Positions 23,328-30,859 of a stretch of DNA of 64,000 nucleotides are shown piece by piece. Location of the stretch: positions 1 through 64,000 of the forward strand of contig NZ_JBJQIK030000011.1 in the NCBI RefSeq assembly GCF_045984285.3, written 5' to 3'. How positions within the stretch are numbered: the first letter of the stretch is position 1; every line of letters starts with the position of its first letter. The DNA is from Rugamonas sp045984285 (GTDB lineage Bacteria > Pseudomonadota > Gammaproteobacteria > Burkholderiales > Burkholderiaceae_D). Both the position numbers and the translations under genes were made by a program. A model generated the notes under the pieces. That model had not been told where the DNA came from. It did not search any database and saw only the letters and a list, made by a program, of their open reading frames with translations.

Positions 23328-23696
23328 ATGATTCAAACTGAAAGCCGGCTCGAAGTAGCCGACAACACCGGTGCCAAGGAAGTCATGTGCATCAAGGTGT
23401 TGGGCGGTTCCAAGCGCCGTTATGCTGGCATCGGCGACGTGATCAAGGTCACCGTGAAGGTGGCCCAGCCTCGCGGCCGTGTCAAAAAAGGTGAAATTTA
23501 TAACGCCGTGGTTGTGCGTACCGCTAAAGGTGTGCGCCGCCAGGACGGTTCCCTGGTCAAGTTCGACGGCAATGCCGCCGTTCTGCTGAACTCCAAGCTG
23601 GAACCGATCGGTACCCGTATCTTTGGCCCAGTGACGCGCGAACTGCGCACTGAGAAGTTCATGAAGATCGTGTCCCTGGCACCGGAAGTCCTGTAA
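23328..23696 (+). CDS. rplN: 50S ribosomal protein L14
   Basis: A 122-aa L14 beginning MIQTESRLEVADNTGAKEVM, with KGVRRQDGSLVKFDGNAAVL in the middle. It contacts 16S rRNA in an inter-subunit bridge and is the target of RsfS silencing. It is the first gene of the spc group after the structured gap. rplX follows after 9 bp. Confidence 0.99.
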   Translation: MIQTESRLEVADNTGAKEVMCIKVLGGSKRRYAGIGDVIKVTVKVAQPRGRVKKGEIYNAVVVRTAKGVRRQDGSLVKFDGNAAVLLNSKLEPIGTRIFGPVTRELRTEKFMKIVSLAPEVL

Positions 23697-23705
23697 GGAG
23701 TCGTA

Positions 23706-24020
23706 ATGGATAAGATTCGCAAAAACGACGAAGTCATCGTCCTGACCGGCAAGGACAAGGGCAAGCGCGGCGTGGTGCAACAGCGTGTCGACGCTGAGCA
23801 CGTCGTGGTGGAAGGCGTGAACGTGGCTAAGAAAGCCGTCAAGCCTAACCCGATGACTGGCGTTACTGGTGGCATCGTTGACAAGACCATGCCGATTCAC
23901 GTGTCCAACGTTGCCCTGTTCAACGCTGCGACCGGCAAGGCAGATCGCGTGGGCTTCAAGGACGTGGACGGTAAGAAAGTCCGCGTGTACAAGTCCTCCG
24001 GCGAAGTAGTGAAGGGGTAA
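23706..24020 (+). CDS. rplX: 50S ribosomal protein L24
   Basis: A 104-aa L24 with the KOW motif in VIVLTGKDKGKRGVVQ and a C-terminal half around NPMTGVTGGIVDKTMPIHVSN. One of the two proteins that initiate 50S assembly. GGAG precedes the ATG; rplE follows after 6 bp. Confidence 0.99.
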   Translation: MDKIRKNDEVIVLTGKDKGKRGVVQQRVDAEHVVVEGVNVAKKAVKPNPMTGVTGGIVDKTMPIHVSNVALFNAATGKADRVGFKDVDGKKVRVYKSSGEVVKG

Positions 24021-24026
24021 TCAGAA

Positions 24027-24566
24027 ATGGCCCGTCTGCAACAACTGTACAAAGACAAGGTCGTTACCGAGCTGACCGAGAAATTCGGCTACAAATCGGT
24101 AATGGAAGTGCCGCGCCTGACCAAGATCACCCTGAACATGGGTCTCTCGGAAGCCGTGGCTGACAAGAAAATCATCGAGCACGCTGTGGGCGACCTGACC
24201 AAGATCGCCGGCCAGAAGCCTGTGGTGACCAAGGCCCGCAAGGCAATCGCCGGTTTCAAGATCCGCGAAGGCTACCCGATCGGCACCATGGTGACCCTGC
24301 GCGGCGCCCGCATGTATGAATTCCTGGACCGCTTCATCACCGTGGCCCTGCCGCGCGTGCGTGACTTCCGTGGCGTGTCCGGCCGTTCCTTCGATGGCCG
24401 CGGCAACTACAACATCGGCGTGAAAGAGCAGATCATCTTCCCGGAAATCGAGTACGACAAGATCGACGCGCTGCGTGGCATGAACATCTCGATCACCACG
24501 ACCGCCAAGACCGACGACGAAGCGAAAGCTCTGCTCGCCGCATTCAAATTCCCGTTCAGGAACTAA
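24027..24566 (+). CDS. rplE: 50S ribosomal protein L5
   Basis: A 179-aa L5 (YKSVMEVPRLTKITLNMGL; GVSGRSFDGRGNYNIGVKEQ). It binds 5S rRNA with L18 and contacts P-site tRNA. Spacing to rpsN is 6 bp. Confidence 0.99.
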   Translation: MARLQQLYKDKVVTELTEKFGYKSVMEVPRLTKITLNMGLSEAVADKKIIEHAVGDLTKIAGQKPVVTKARKAIAGFKIREGYPIGTMVTLRGARMYEFLDRFITVALPRVRDFRGVSGRSFDGRGNYNIGVKEQIIFPEIEYDKIDALRGMNISITTTAKTDDEAKALLAAFKFPFRN

Positions 24567-24572
24567 ACGATC

Positions 24573-24878
24573 ATGGCAAAACTCGCACTGATTAACCGTG
24601 AACAGAAGCGTGCCGACCTGGTGGAGAAGTTCGCCGCCAAGCGCGCCGCTCTGAAGGCCATCATTGATGACCAGTCCAAGTCGGAAGAAGAGCGTTACGA
24701 AGCGCGCCTGAAACTGCAGGCCCTGCCACGCAATTCCGCGCCGACCCGCCAGCGTAACCGCTGCGCCGTGACCGGCCGTCCACGCGGCACCTTCCGTAAA
24801 TTCGGTCTGGGCCGTATCAAGCTCCGTGAATTCGCCATGCGTGGCGAGATCCCGGGTATGACCAAAGCCAGCTGGTAA
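24573..24878 (+). CDS. rpsN: 30S ribosomal protein S14, zinc-free long form
   Basis: A 101-aa S14 with the conserved end RNRCAVTGRPRGTFRKFG and LREFAMRGEIPGMTKASW. The length and the lack of paired CxxC motifs make it the zinc-independent (C-minus) form. It lies in the 30S head. rpsH follows after 14 bp. Confidence 0.99.
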   Translation: MAKLALINREQKRADLVEKFAAKRAALKAIIDDQSKSEEERYEARLKLQALPRNSAPTRQRNRCAVTGRPRGTFRKFGLGRIKLREFAMRGEIPGMTKASW

Positions 24879-24892
24879 TAGGAGAATAAGCA

Positions 24893-25288
24893 ATGAGTAT
24901 GAGCGATCCTATCGCCGATATGCTGACCCGCATTCGCAACGCCCAGGGCGTGCAAAAAACGACCGTGGCCATGCCATCGTCGAAAGTCAAAGTCGCGATT
25001 GCCAACGTCCTGAAGGACGAGGGTTACATTGAAGATTTCGCTGTGACCACCTCCGAGGGCAAAGCGGAACTGAAGATCGGTTTGAAATATTACGTTGGCC
25101 GTCCGGTCATCGAGCGCCTCGAGCGCGTGTCCCGTCCGGGCCTGCGTGTCTACAAAGGCAAAGGCGAAATCCCGACCGTGATGAACGGCCTGGGCGTTGC
25201 TATCGTGTCCACCCCGCAAGGCGTGATGACCGACCGCAAAGCGCGCGCTACCGGCGTCGGTGGCGAAGTCATCTGCTTCGTAGCTTAA
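24893..25288 (+). CDS. rpsH: 30S ribosomal protein S8
   Basis: A 131-aa S8 (MSMSDPIADMLTRIRNAQG; C-terminal STPQGVMTDRKARATGVGGE). It organises the 16S central domain and in Escherichia coli represses the spc operon near rplE. GGAGAA precedes the ATG. Confidence 0.99.
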   Translation: MSMSDPIADMLTRIRNAQGVQKTTVAMPSSKVKVAIANVLKDEGYIEDFAVTTSEGKAELKIGLKYYVGRPVIERLERVSRPGLRVYKGKGEIPTVMNGLGVAIVSTPQGVMTDRKARATGVGGEVICFVA

Positions 25289-25301
25289 GGAGTAATTGAC
25301 A

Positions 25302-25835
25302 ATGTCCCGAGTAGCTAAAATGCCGATCGCTGTGCCAGCTGGCGCCGAAGTCGCCATCTCCGCGCAAGCGATCACCGTCAAGGGCCCGCTGGGCACCCTG
25401 AGCCAGAGCCTGAACGGCCTGGTCAAAGTAGAAAACAATGCTGGCACGCTGACCTTCGACGTCGCCAACGACAGCCGTGAAGCCAACGCCATGTCCGGCA
25501 CGCTGCGCGCGCTGGTGAACAACATGGTAACCGGCGTGACCAAGGGCTTCGAGAAGAAGCTGTCCCTGGTCGGCGTGGGTTACAAGGCGCAAGCCGCAGG
25601 CGACAAGCTGAACCTGTCGCTGGGCTTCTCCCACCCTGTCGTTCACGCGATGCCAACCGGCGTCAAGGTAGCAACCCCGACCCCGACCGAAATCGTGATC
25701 AGTGGTATCGATCGCCAGAAGGTGGGCCAGGTGGCTGCTGAAGTGCGTGCTTACCGCTCCCCTGAGCCTTATAAGGGCAAGGGCGTCCGCTATGTGGACG
25801 AAGTGGTCAAGCTTAAAGAAACCAAGAAGAAGTAA
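25302..25835 (+). CDS. rplF: 50S ribosomal protein L6
   Basis: A 177-aa L6 (MSRVAKMPIAVPAGAEV; C-terminal IDRQKVGQVAAEVRAYRSPE then YKGKGVRY). The ATG at 25302 was chosen because the family begins MSR(V/I) and AAGGAG lies 12 bp upstream; an in-frame TTG two codons earlier is unlikely. L6 sits near the GTPase-associated centre. Confidence 0.99.
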   Translation: MSRVAKMPIAVPAGAEVAISAQAITVKGPLGTLSQSLNGLVKVENNAGTLTFDVANDSREANAMSGTLRALVNNMVTGVTKGFEKKLSLVGVGYKAQAAGDKLNLSLGFSHPVVHAMPTGVKVATPTPTEIVISGIDRQKVGQVAAEVRAYRSPEPYKGKGVRYVDEVVKLKETKKK

Positions 25836-25848
25836 TTAGGGGCTGACG

Positions 25849-26211
25849 ATGGACAAAAAAGAATCTCGTCTGCGCCGCGGACGTCAAACCCGCATCAAGA
25901 TCGCGCAACTGAAAGTGAACCGCCTGTCGGTGCACCGCACCAACCTGCACATTTACGCGAACCTGATCAGCCCGGACGCCAAAGTACTGGTCTCGGCCTC
26001 GACCGTGGAAGCGGAAGTGCGCGCCGAACTGGCTGGCAAGTCGGGCAAGGGTGGCAACGCCGCCGCTGCCGCACTGGTCGGCAAGCGCGTCGCAGAAAAA
26101 GCACTGAAAGCGGGCATCACCGAAGTCGCCTTCGACCGCTCCGGTTTCCGTTACCACGGCCGTGTGAAGGCGCTGGCAGAAGCCGCGCGCGAAGCCGGTC
26201 TGAAGTTCTAA
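25849..26211 (+). CDS. rplR: 50S ribosomal protein L18
   Basis: A 120-aa L18 with NRLSVHRTNLHIYANLI and the 5S-binding end AFDRSGFRYHGRVKALAEAA. It joins 5S rRNA to the central protuberance together with L5. rpsE follows after 10 bp. Confidence 0.99.
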   Translation: MDKKESRLRRGRQTRIKIAQLKVNRLSVHRTNLHIYANLISPDAKVLVSASTVEAEVRAELAGKSGKGGNAAAAALVGKRVAEKALKAGITEVAFDRSGFRYHGRVKALAEAAREAGLKF

Positions 26212-26221
26212 GGGTACGATC

Positions 26222-26740
26222 ATGGCAAAAATGCAAGCAAAAATGCAAAGCGACAAGCCGGATGACGGCATGCGCGAAAAAATGATCGCGATCAACCGCG
26301 TGACCAAAGTGGTCAAGGGCGGTCGCATCATGGGCTTCGCGGCGCTGACCGTGGTTGGTGACGGCGATGGCCGCATCGGCATGGGCAAGGGCAAGTCGAA
26401 AGAGGTGCCAGTGGGTGTGCAGAAGGCAATGGAAGAAGCCCGCCGCAACCTGATCAAGGTTCCGCTGAAGAACGGCACCCTGCATCACACCGTGATCGGC
26501 CGCCACGGCGCGTCGAAAGTGATGATGATGCCGGCCAAGCCGGGTACCGGCGTGATCGCTGGTGGCGCCATGCGCGCGATCTTCGAGGTGATGGGCGTGA
26601 CGGACGTGGTGGCGAAATCCACCGGTTCCTCCAACCCGTACAACCTGGTGCGCGCGACCCTGGACGGCCTGTCGAAAATCAGTACTGCTGCTGACATCGC
26701 TGCGAAACGCGGCAAGTCGGTGGAAGACATCCTGGCTTAA
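26222..26740 (+). CDS. rpsE: 30S ribosomal protein S5
   Basis: A 172-aa S5. The double-stranded RNA-binding region (MREKMIAINRVTKVVKGGR) and the conserved GDGDGRIGMGKGKSKEVP and GTGVIAGGAMRAIFE are present. It forms the mRNA entrance with S3 and S4 and affects decoding accuracy. rpmD follows after 10 bp. Confidence 0.99.
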   Translation: MAKMQAKMQSDKPDDGMREKMIAINRVTKVVKGGRIMGFAALTVVGDGDGRIGMGKGKSKEVPVGVQKAMEEARRNLIKVPLKNGTLHHTVIGRHGASKVMMMPAKPGTGVIAGGAMRAIFEVMGVTDVVAKSTGSSNPYNLVRATLDGLSKISTAADIAAKRGKSVEDILA

Positions 26741-26750
26741 AGGAACGACC

Positions 26751-26927
26751 ATGAGCACTATCAAAGTCAAACTGGTGAAGGGCCTGATCGGCACCCGTCA
26801 AGACCACCGCGCCACCGTGCGTGGCCTGGGCCTGCGCCGTGTCAACTCGGTTTCCGAGCTGCAGGACACGCCATCGGTACGCGGCATGATCACCAAGGTC
26901 GCCTACCTCGTTAAAGTCGTGTCGTAA
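26751..26927 (+). CDS. rpmD: 50S ribosomal protein L30
   Basis: A 58-aa short gene between rpsE and rplO, translated as MSTIKVKLVKGLIGTRQDH, then LGLRRVNSVSELQDTPSVRG and a KVAYLVKVVS-like end, a full-length bacterial L30. AAGGA lies upstream of the ATG. Many bacteria lack L30; it is kept here in its standard place. Confidence 0.98.
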   Translation: MSTIKVKLVKGLIGTRQDHRATVRGLGLRRVNSVSELQDTPSVRGMITKVAYLVKVVS

Positions 26928-26954
26928 GCCCCGGCTTACGATCTGGAGAACACA

Positions 26955-27386
26955 ATGGAATTGAATACCATTCAACCAGCAGAAGGCGCGAAGCACGCTA
27001 AGCGTCGCGTTGGCCGCGGTATCGGCTCCGGCCTCGGTAAAACCGCCGGCCGTGGCCACAAGGGTCAGAAATCGCGTTCGGGCGGCTTCCACAAAGTCGG
27101 CTTCGAAGGCGGTCAGATGCCTCTGCAGCGCCGTCTGCCGAAGCGCGGCTTCAAGTCGCTGAACGCAACCTTCAAGGCTGAAGTGCGCCTGTCCGACCTG
27201 AACAACCTGGCAGTCGGCGAAGTCGACCTGCTGGTGCTGAAGCAGGCCGGCGTGCTGAGCGTGCTGGCCCGTGATGTGCGTATTATCGCTTCCGGCGAAA
27301 TCACCAAAGCAGTGTCCATCAAGGGCCTGAAAGTGACCGCCGGCGCGAAAGCCGCCATCGAAGCAGCCGGCGGCTCGGTAGCCTGA
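26955..27386 (+). CDS. rplO: 50S ribosomal protein L15
   Basis: A 143-aa L15 (MELNTIQPAEGAKHAKRRVG, then KTAGRGHKGQKSRSGG and GGQMPLQRRLPKRGF). A late-assembling 50S protein. GGAGAA precedes the ATG; secY begins 26 bp after the stop. Confidence 0.99.
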   Translation: MELNTIQPAEGAKHAKRRVGRGIGSGLGKTAGRGHKGQKSRSGGFHKVGFEGGQMPLQRRLPKRGFKSLNATFKAEVRLSDLNNLAVGEVDLLVLKQAGVLSVLARDVRIIASGEITKAVSIKGLKVTAGAKAAIEAAGGSVA

Positions 27387-27412
27387 GACGTCTAGCTTGA
27401 TCGGAGCGAAAA

Positions 27413-28747
27413 TTGGCGACTAATCCACAGCTTGCTAAGAGCGCCGCGGCCGGTTTCCCCTGGAACCGCCTGTGGTTTTTGCTGGGCGCTCTGGTCGTGT
27501 ACCGCATCGGGGCCCACGTCCCGGTGCCGGGCATCGACCCGGTCCAGCTGGCGGCACTGTTCAAGTCGCAAGAAGGTGGCCTGCTGGGCATGTTCAACAT
27601 GTTCAGCGGTGGCGCCCTGTCGCGCTTCACGGTGTTTGCCCTGGGTATCATGCCGTACATCTCGGCCTCGATCATCATGCAGTTGCTGTCGATCGTGTCG
27701 CCGCAGATGGAAGCGCTGAAGAAGGAAGGGGAGTCGGGGCGTCGCAAGATTACCCAGTACACCCGTTACGCAACCGTCGGTCTGGCCCTGTTCCAGGCAT
27801 TCGGCATCTCGGTCGCGCTGGAAGCCCAGCCTGGCCTGGTGCTGGATCCGGGCATCGGCTTCCGCTTCGTCACCGTGGTGACGCTGCTGACCGGCACCAT
27901 GTTCCTGATGTGGCTGGGGGAGCAGATTACCGAGCGCGGTCTCGGCAACGGCATCTCCATCATCATCTTCGCCGGTATCGCTGCCGGTCTGCCGAGCGCC
28001 CTGGGTGGCCTGTTCACCCAAGTGTCGACCGGTGCGATCAATGCGTTCTCGGCCATCATCATCGTCATCCTGATCGCTGCGGTGACTTATGCGGTGGTGT
28101 TTGTGGAACGTGGCCAGCGCAAGATCCTGGTGAACTATGCCAAACGTCAGGTCGGCAACAAGATCTACGGTGGGCAAACCAGCCATCTGCCGCTGAAGCT
28201 GAACATGGCAGGCGTGATTCCGCCGATCTTCGCTTCGTCGATTATCTTGTTCCCGGCGACCATCGTGGACTGGTTCTCGAAGGGCGCCAACACTGACAAC
28301 AGTGTGGTGCGTTTCCTGAAGGACCTGGCCGCGTCGCTGAGCCCAGGTGAGCCGATCCATGCGCTGCTGTATGCCGTGGCAATCATTTTCTTCTGCTTCT
28401 TCTACACCGCACTGGTGTTCAACAGCAAAGAAACGGCGGATAACTTGAAGAAGAGCGGGGCCTTTGTGCCAGGGATTCGTCCCGGTGAGCAGACAGCCCG
28501 CTACATCGACAAGATCCTGACCCGATTGACCCTGGCTGGCGCCGTCTACATTACCGCAGTGTGCCTGTTGCCCGAGTTTATGCAGGCCCAGTGGAAAGTG
28601 TCCTTTGTGTTTGGCGGAACATCGCTGCTGATTATTGTGGTTGTGACCATGGACTTCATGGCCCAGGTACAAAATTATGTGATGTCGCAGCAGTATGACT
28701 CTCTGTTGCGGAAGGCCAACTTCAAGGGCGGAATTCCTACGCGATAA
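27413..28747 (+). CDS. secY: Preprotein translocase channel subunit SecY
   Basis: A 444-aa ten-helix membrane protein, the channel of the SecYEG translocon. Typical stretches include YRIGAHVPVPGIDP in the first helix region, GIMPYISASIIMQLL, and the C-terminal FVPGIRPGEQTARYID. The start appears to be TTG at 27413, with GGAG 8-9 bp upstream; no in-frame ATG lies nearby that would keep the conserved N-terminus. Starting SecY with TTG may limit its expression relative to the ribosomal genes around it. Confidence 0.98.
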   Translation: MATNPQLAKSAAAGFPWNRLWFLLGALVVYRIGAHVPVPGIDPVQLAALFKSQEGGLLGMFNMFSGGALSRFTVFALGIMPYISASIIMQLLSIVSPQMEALKKEGESGRRKITQYTRYATVGLALFQAFGISVALEAQPGLVLDPGIGFRFVTVVTLLTGTMFLMWLGEQITERGLGNGISIIIFAGIAAGLPSALGGLFTQVSTGAINAFSAIIIVILIAAVTYAVVFVERGQRKILVNYAKRQVGNKIYGGQTSHLPLKLNMAGVIPPIFASSIILFPATIVDWFSKGANTDNSVVRFLKDLAASLSPGEPIHALLYAVAIIFFCFFYTALVFNSKETADNLKKSGAFVPGIRPGEQTARYIDKILTRLTLAGAVYITAVCLLPEFMQAQWKVSFVFGGTSLLIIVVVTMDFMAQVQNYVMSQQYDSLLRKANFKGGIPTR

Positions 28748-28757
28748 GCGGCAGACT

Positions 28758-28976
28758 ATGGCAAAAGACGACGTAATTCAGATGCAGGGTGAGATTCTGG
28801 AGAATCTCCCGAACGCAACATTTCGAGTAAAGCTGGAAAACGGCCACGTGGTACTCGGCCACATTTCGGGTAAAATGCGGATGAACTATATCCGCATTCT
28901 CCCTGGCGACAAGGTGACGGTGGAGTTGACCCCGTATGACCTGTCCCGGGCCCGCATTGTGTTCCGGACCAAGTAA
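28758..28976 (+). CDS. infA: Translation initiation factor IF-1
   Basis: A 72-aa S1-type OB-fold protein (MAKDDVIQMQGEILENLPNA; LENGHVVLGHISGKMRMNYI). It occupies the 30S A-site during initiation. Location between secY and rpmJ is characteristic of Betaproteobacteria, not of enterobacteria. The ATG at 28758 was chosen from family length. Confidence 0.98.
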   Translation: MAKDDVIQMQGEILENLPNATFRVKLENGHVVLGHISGKMRMNYIRILPGDKVTVELTPYDLSRARIVFRTK

Positions 28977-29009
28977 TTTTAAGTAATCGAACCAAGAAGA
29001 GAGTGCAAA

Positions 29010-29123
29010 ATGAAAGTTAATGCTTCAGTCAAGCGGATCTGCCGCAACTGCAAGATCATCAAGCGCAAAGGCGTCGTCCGCGTTATCTGCGTCGAGCCGC
29101 GTCACAAGCAGCGTCAAGGTTAA
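29010..29123 (+). CDS. rpmJ: 50S ribosomal protein L36, zinc-binding form
   Basis: A 37-aa gene too short for many gene callers: MKVNASVKRICRNCKIIKRK, then a VICVEPRHKQRQG end. The Cys-x2-Cys and later Cys-x4-His supply the zinc ribbon of the C-plus form. AAGAGAG lies ahead of the ATG; rpsM follows after 14 bp. Confidence 0.97.
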   Translation: MKVNASVKRICRNCKIIKRKGVVRVICVEPRHKQRQG

Positions 29124-29137
29124 TCGAGGAATAACGA

Positions 29138-29503
29138 ATGGCACGTATTGCAGGGGTTAATATCCCAAATCATCAGCACACCGTGATCGGTCTGACCGCA
29201 ATCTACGGCGTGGGCCGCCCACGCGCCCAGTTCATCTGCGCGCAAACCGGCGTTCCAACCAACAAGAAGATCAAGGATCTGGACGACAGCGAGCTGGAAA
29301 AGCTGCGTGACGAGATCGGCAAGTTCGTTGTAGAAGGCGACCTGCGCCGTGAACTGTCGATGAACATCAAGCGTCTGATGGACCTGGGTTGCTACCGTGG
29401 TATGCGTCACCGCAAGGGCCTGCCGGTCCGCGGCCAGCGTACCCGCACCAATGCCCGTACCCGCAAGGGCCCGCGCAAAGCCGCTCAATCGCTGAAGAAA
29501 TAA
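29138..29503 (+). CDS. rpsM: 30S ribosomal protein S13
   Basis: A 121-aa S13 (MARIAGVNIPNHQHTVIGL; MRHRKGLPVRGQRTRTNART). It bridges the 30S head to the 50S and touches P-site tRNA through its basic tail. First gene of the alpha group. GAGGAA precedes the ATG. Confidence 0.99.
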   Translation: MARIAGVNIPNHQHTVIGLTAIYGVGRPRAQFICAQTGVPTNKKIKDLDDSELEKLRDEIGKFVVEGDLRRELSMNIKRLMDLGCYRGMRHRKGLPVRGQRTRTNARTRKGPRKAAQSLKK

Positions 29504-29516
29504 TTAGGGAACTACT

Positions 29517-29921
29517 ATGGCTAAGCAACAAAGCAGCGCAGCAGCAGCCCGCGTGCGCAAGAAGGTCAAGAAGAACGTCGCTGAAGGTATCGCTCACGTT
29601 CACGCTTCCTTCAACAACACCATCATCACCATCACCGACCGTCAGGGCAATGCCCTGTCGTGGGCAACTTCGGGCGGCGCCGGCTTCAAGGGCTCCCGTA
29701 AGTCGACCCCGTTCGCAGCGCAGGTTGCGGCCGAAGCGGCTGGTAAAGTGGCGCAGGAATGCGGCGTGAAGAACCTGGAAGTGCGCATCAAGGGCCCAGG
29801 CCCTGGCCGCGAATCCGCAGTGCGCGCACTGAACAACCTGGGCATCAAGATCACCGAGATCCAGGACGTGACCCCAGTGCCGCACAACGGCTGCCGTCCT
29901 CCAAAGCGTCGCCGTATCTAA
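29517..29921 (+). CDS. rpsK: 30S ribosomal protein S11
   Basis: A 134-aa S11 (VAEGIAHVHASFNNTIITIT; PPKRRRI end preceded by DVTPVPHNGCR). It lies in the 30S platform near the Shine-Dalgarno helix. An unusually long, structured 207-bp gap follows before rpsD. Confidence 0.99.
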   Translation: MAKQQSSAAAARVRKKVKKNVAEGIAHVHASFNNTIITITDRQGNALSWATSGGAGFKGSRKSTPFAAQVAAEAAGKVAQECGVKNLEVRIKGPGPGRESAVRALNNLGIKITEIQDVTPVPHNGCRPPKRRRI

Positions 29922-29967
29922 GATCCGCCGCCCGGCAGCCGCTGGGCAGTGTTATCGCCGAAATTGC

Positions 29968-29996
29968 TGGAACAGTTAACCGGAAACGGTTATACT
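29968..29996 (+). promoter_or_regulatory. Candidate promoter upstream of rpsD
   Basis: TATACT (29991-29996) is a near-consensus -10; a weak -35 TGGAAC (29968-29973) is 17 bp upstream. A small hairpin TAACCG-GAAA-CGGTTA (29977-29992) overlaps the spacer. Transcription from here would begin near 30003, at the head of the structured rpsD leader. Confidence 0.42.
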
Positions 29997-30015
29997 GTCC
30001 GGCTATTTTCGCCTT

Positions 30016-30096
30016 GTCCGCTCGCGGACTCGGCTTGTTGAGCCACCGTCTGGCTCGTTGAAGACCAGACTAGCGCCTGATGCCATCCCGATGGCA
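30016..30096 (+). promoter_or_regulatory. Structured rpsD leader with mutually exclusive helices
   Basis: Visible helices are GTCCG-CTCG-CGGAC (30016-30029); GAGCC/GGCTC (30040-30044, 30052-30056); GTCTGG/CCAGAC (30048-30053, 30065-30070); and TGCCAT-CCCG-ATGGCA (30081-30096). The second and third share bases and cannot form together. This is the pattern expected of a ribosomal-protein autoregulatory leader, with S4 the natural candidate regulator, but no known S4 leader family was matched. Confidence 0.45.
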
Positions 30097-30128
30097 CCGG
30101 GGCGTCATTTAATTTTAAGGAAATCACC

Positions 30129-30752
30129 GTGGCACGTTATATCGGACCAAAAGCAAAACTCTCCCGCCGTGAAGGCACCGACCTGTTCCTGAAGAGCGCC
30201 CGCCGCTCGCTGGATTCCAAGTGCAAACTGGACGTGAAGCCAGGCCAGCACGGCGTCAAATCCGGCGCCCGTACCTCGGACTACGGCAACCAGCTGCGTG
30301 AAAAGCAGAAAGTGAAGCGTATGTACGGCATCCTGGAACGCCAGTTCCGCCGCTACTTCGCCGAAGCGAACCGCCGCAAGGGCAACACCGGTGAAACCCT
30401 GCTGTCCCTGCTGGAAACCCGCCTGGACAACGTGGCCTACCGCATGGGCTTCGGCTCGACCCGCGCTGAAGCGCGCCAGCTGGTGTCCCACAAAGCCTTC
30501 ACCGTGAACGGCAATGTCGTGAACATCGCTTCCTACGCTGTGAAGACCGGCGACGTGATCGCCGTGCGCGAAAAGGCCAAGAAGCAGACCCGTATCATCG
30601 AAGCGCTGTCGCTGGCTGAACAAGTCGGCATGCCTTCGTGGGTGTCGGTGGACTCCAAGAAAATGGAAGGCACCTTCAAGTCCCTGCCAGAGCGTAACGA
30701 AATCGCCAACGACGTCAACGAAGCGCTGATCGTCGAACTGTACTCGCGTTAA
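30129..30752 (+). CDS. rpsD: 30S ribosomal protein S4
   Basis: A 207-aa S4 starting with GTG at 30129 (AAGGAA upstream). It opens with ARYIGPKAKLSRREGTDLFL and carries the S4 RNA-binding domain (FGSTRAEARQLVSHKAFTVN). S4 nucleates 30S assembly and in other bacteria represses its own operon. The N-terminus lacks a full four-Cys zinc site. A terminator-like hairpin follows. Confidence 0.99.
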   Translation: MARYIGPKAKLSRREGTDLFLKSARRSLDSKCKLDVKPGQHGVKSGARTSDYGNQLREKQKVKRMYGILERQFRRYFAEANRRKGNTGETLLSLLETRLDNVAYRMGFGSTRAEARQLVSHKAFTVNGNVVNIASYAVKTGDVIAVREKAKKQTRIIEALSLAEQVGMPSWVSVDSKKMEGTFKSLPERNEIANDVNEALIVELYSR

Positions 30753-30773
30753 TCCGCAGTAAGTAGTAACACC

Positions 30774-30799
30774 CGCCCACTCCGAGGAGTGGGCGTTTT
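30774..30799 (+). terminator. Terminator-like hairpin between rpsD and rpoA
   Basis: A 10-bp stem, CGCCCACTCC/GGAGTGGGCG (30774-30783, 30786-30795), is followed by TTTTC. It stands 22 bp after the rpsD stop and should reduce read-through into rpoA, letting ribosomal and polymerase gene levels differ. Confidence 0.72.
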
Positions 30800-30859
30800 C
30801 ACTAATGCCATCAGCCTTATCGGTGTAACGAGCCGAGGGTAATGAAAAGGACATTTTCA

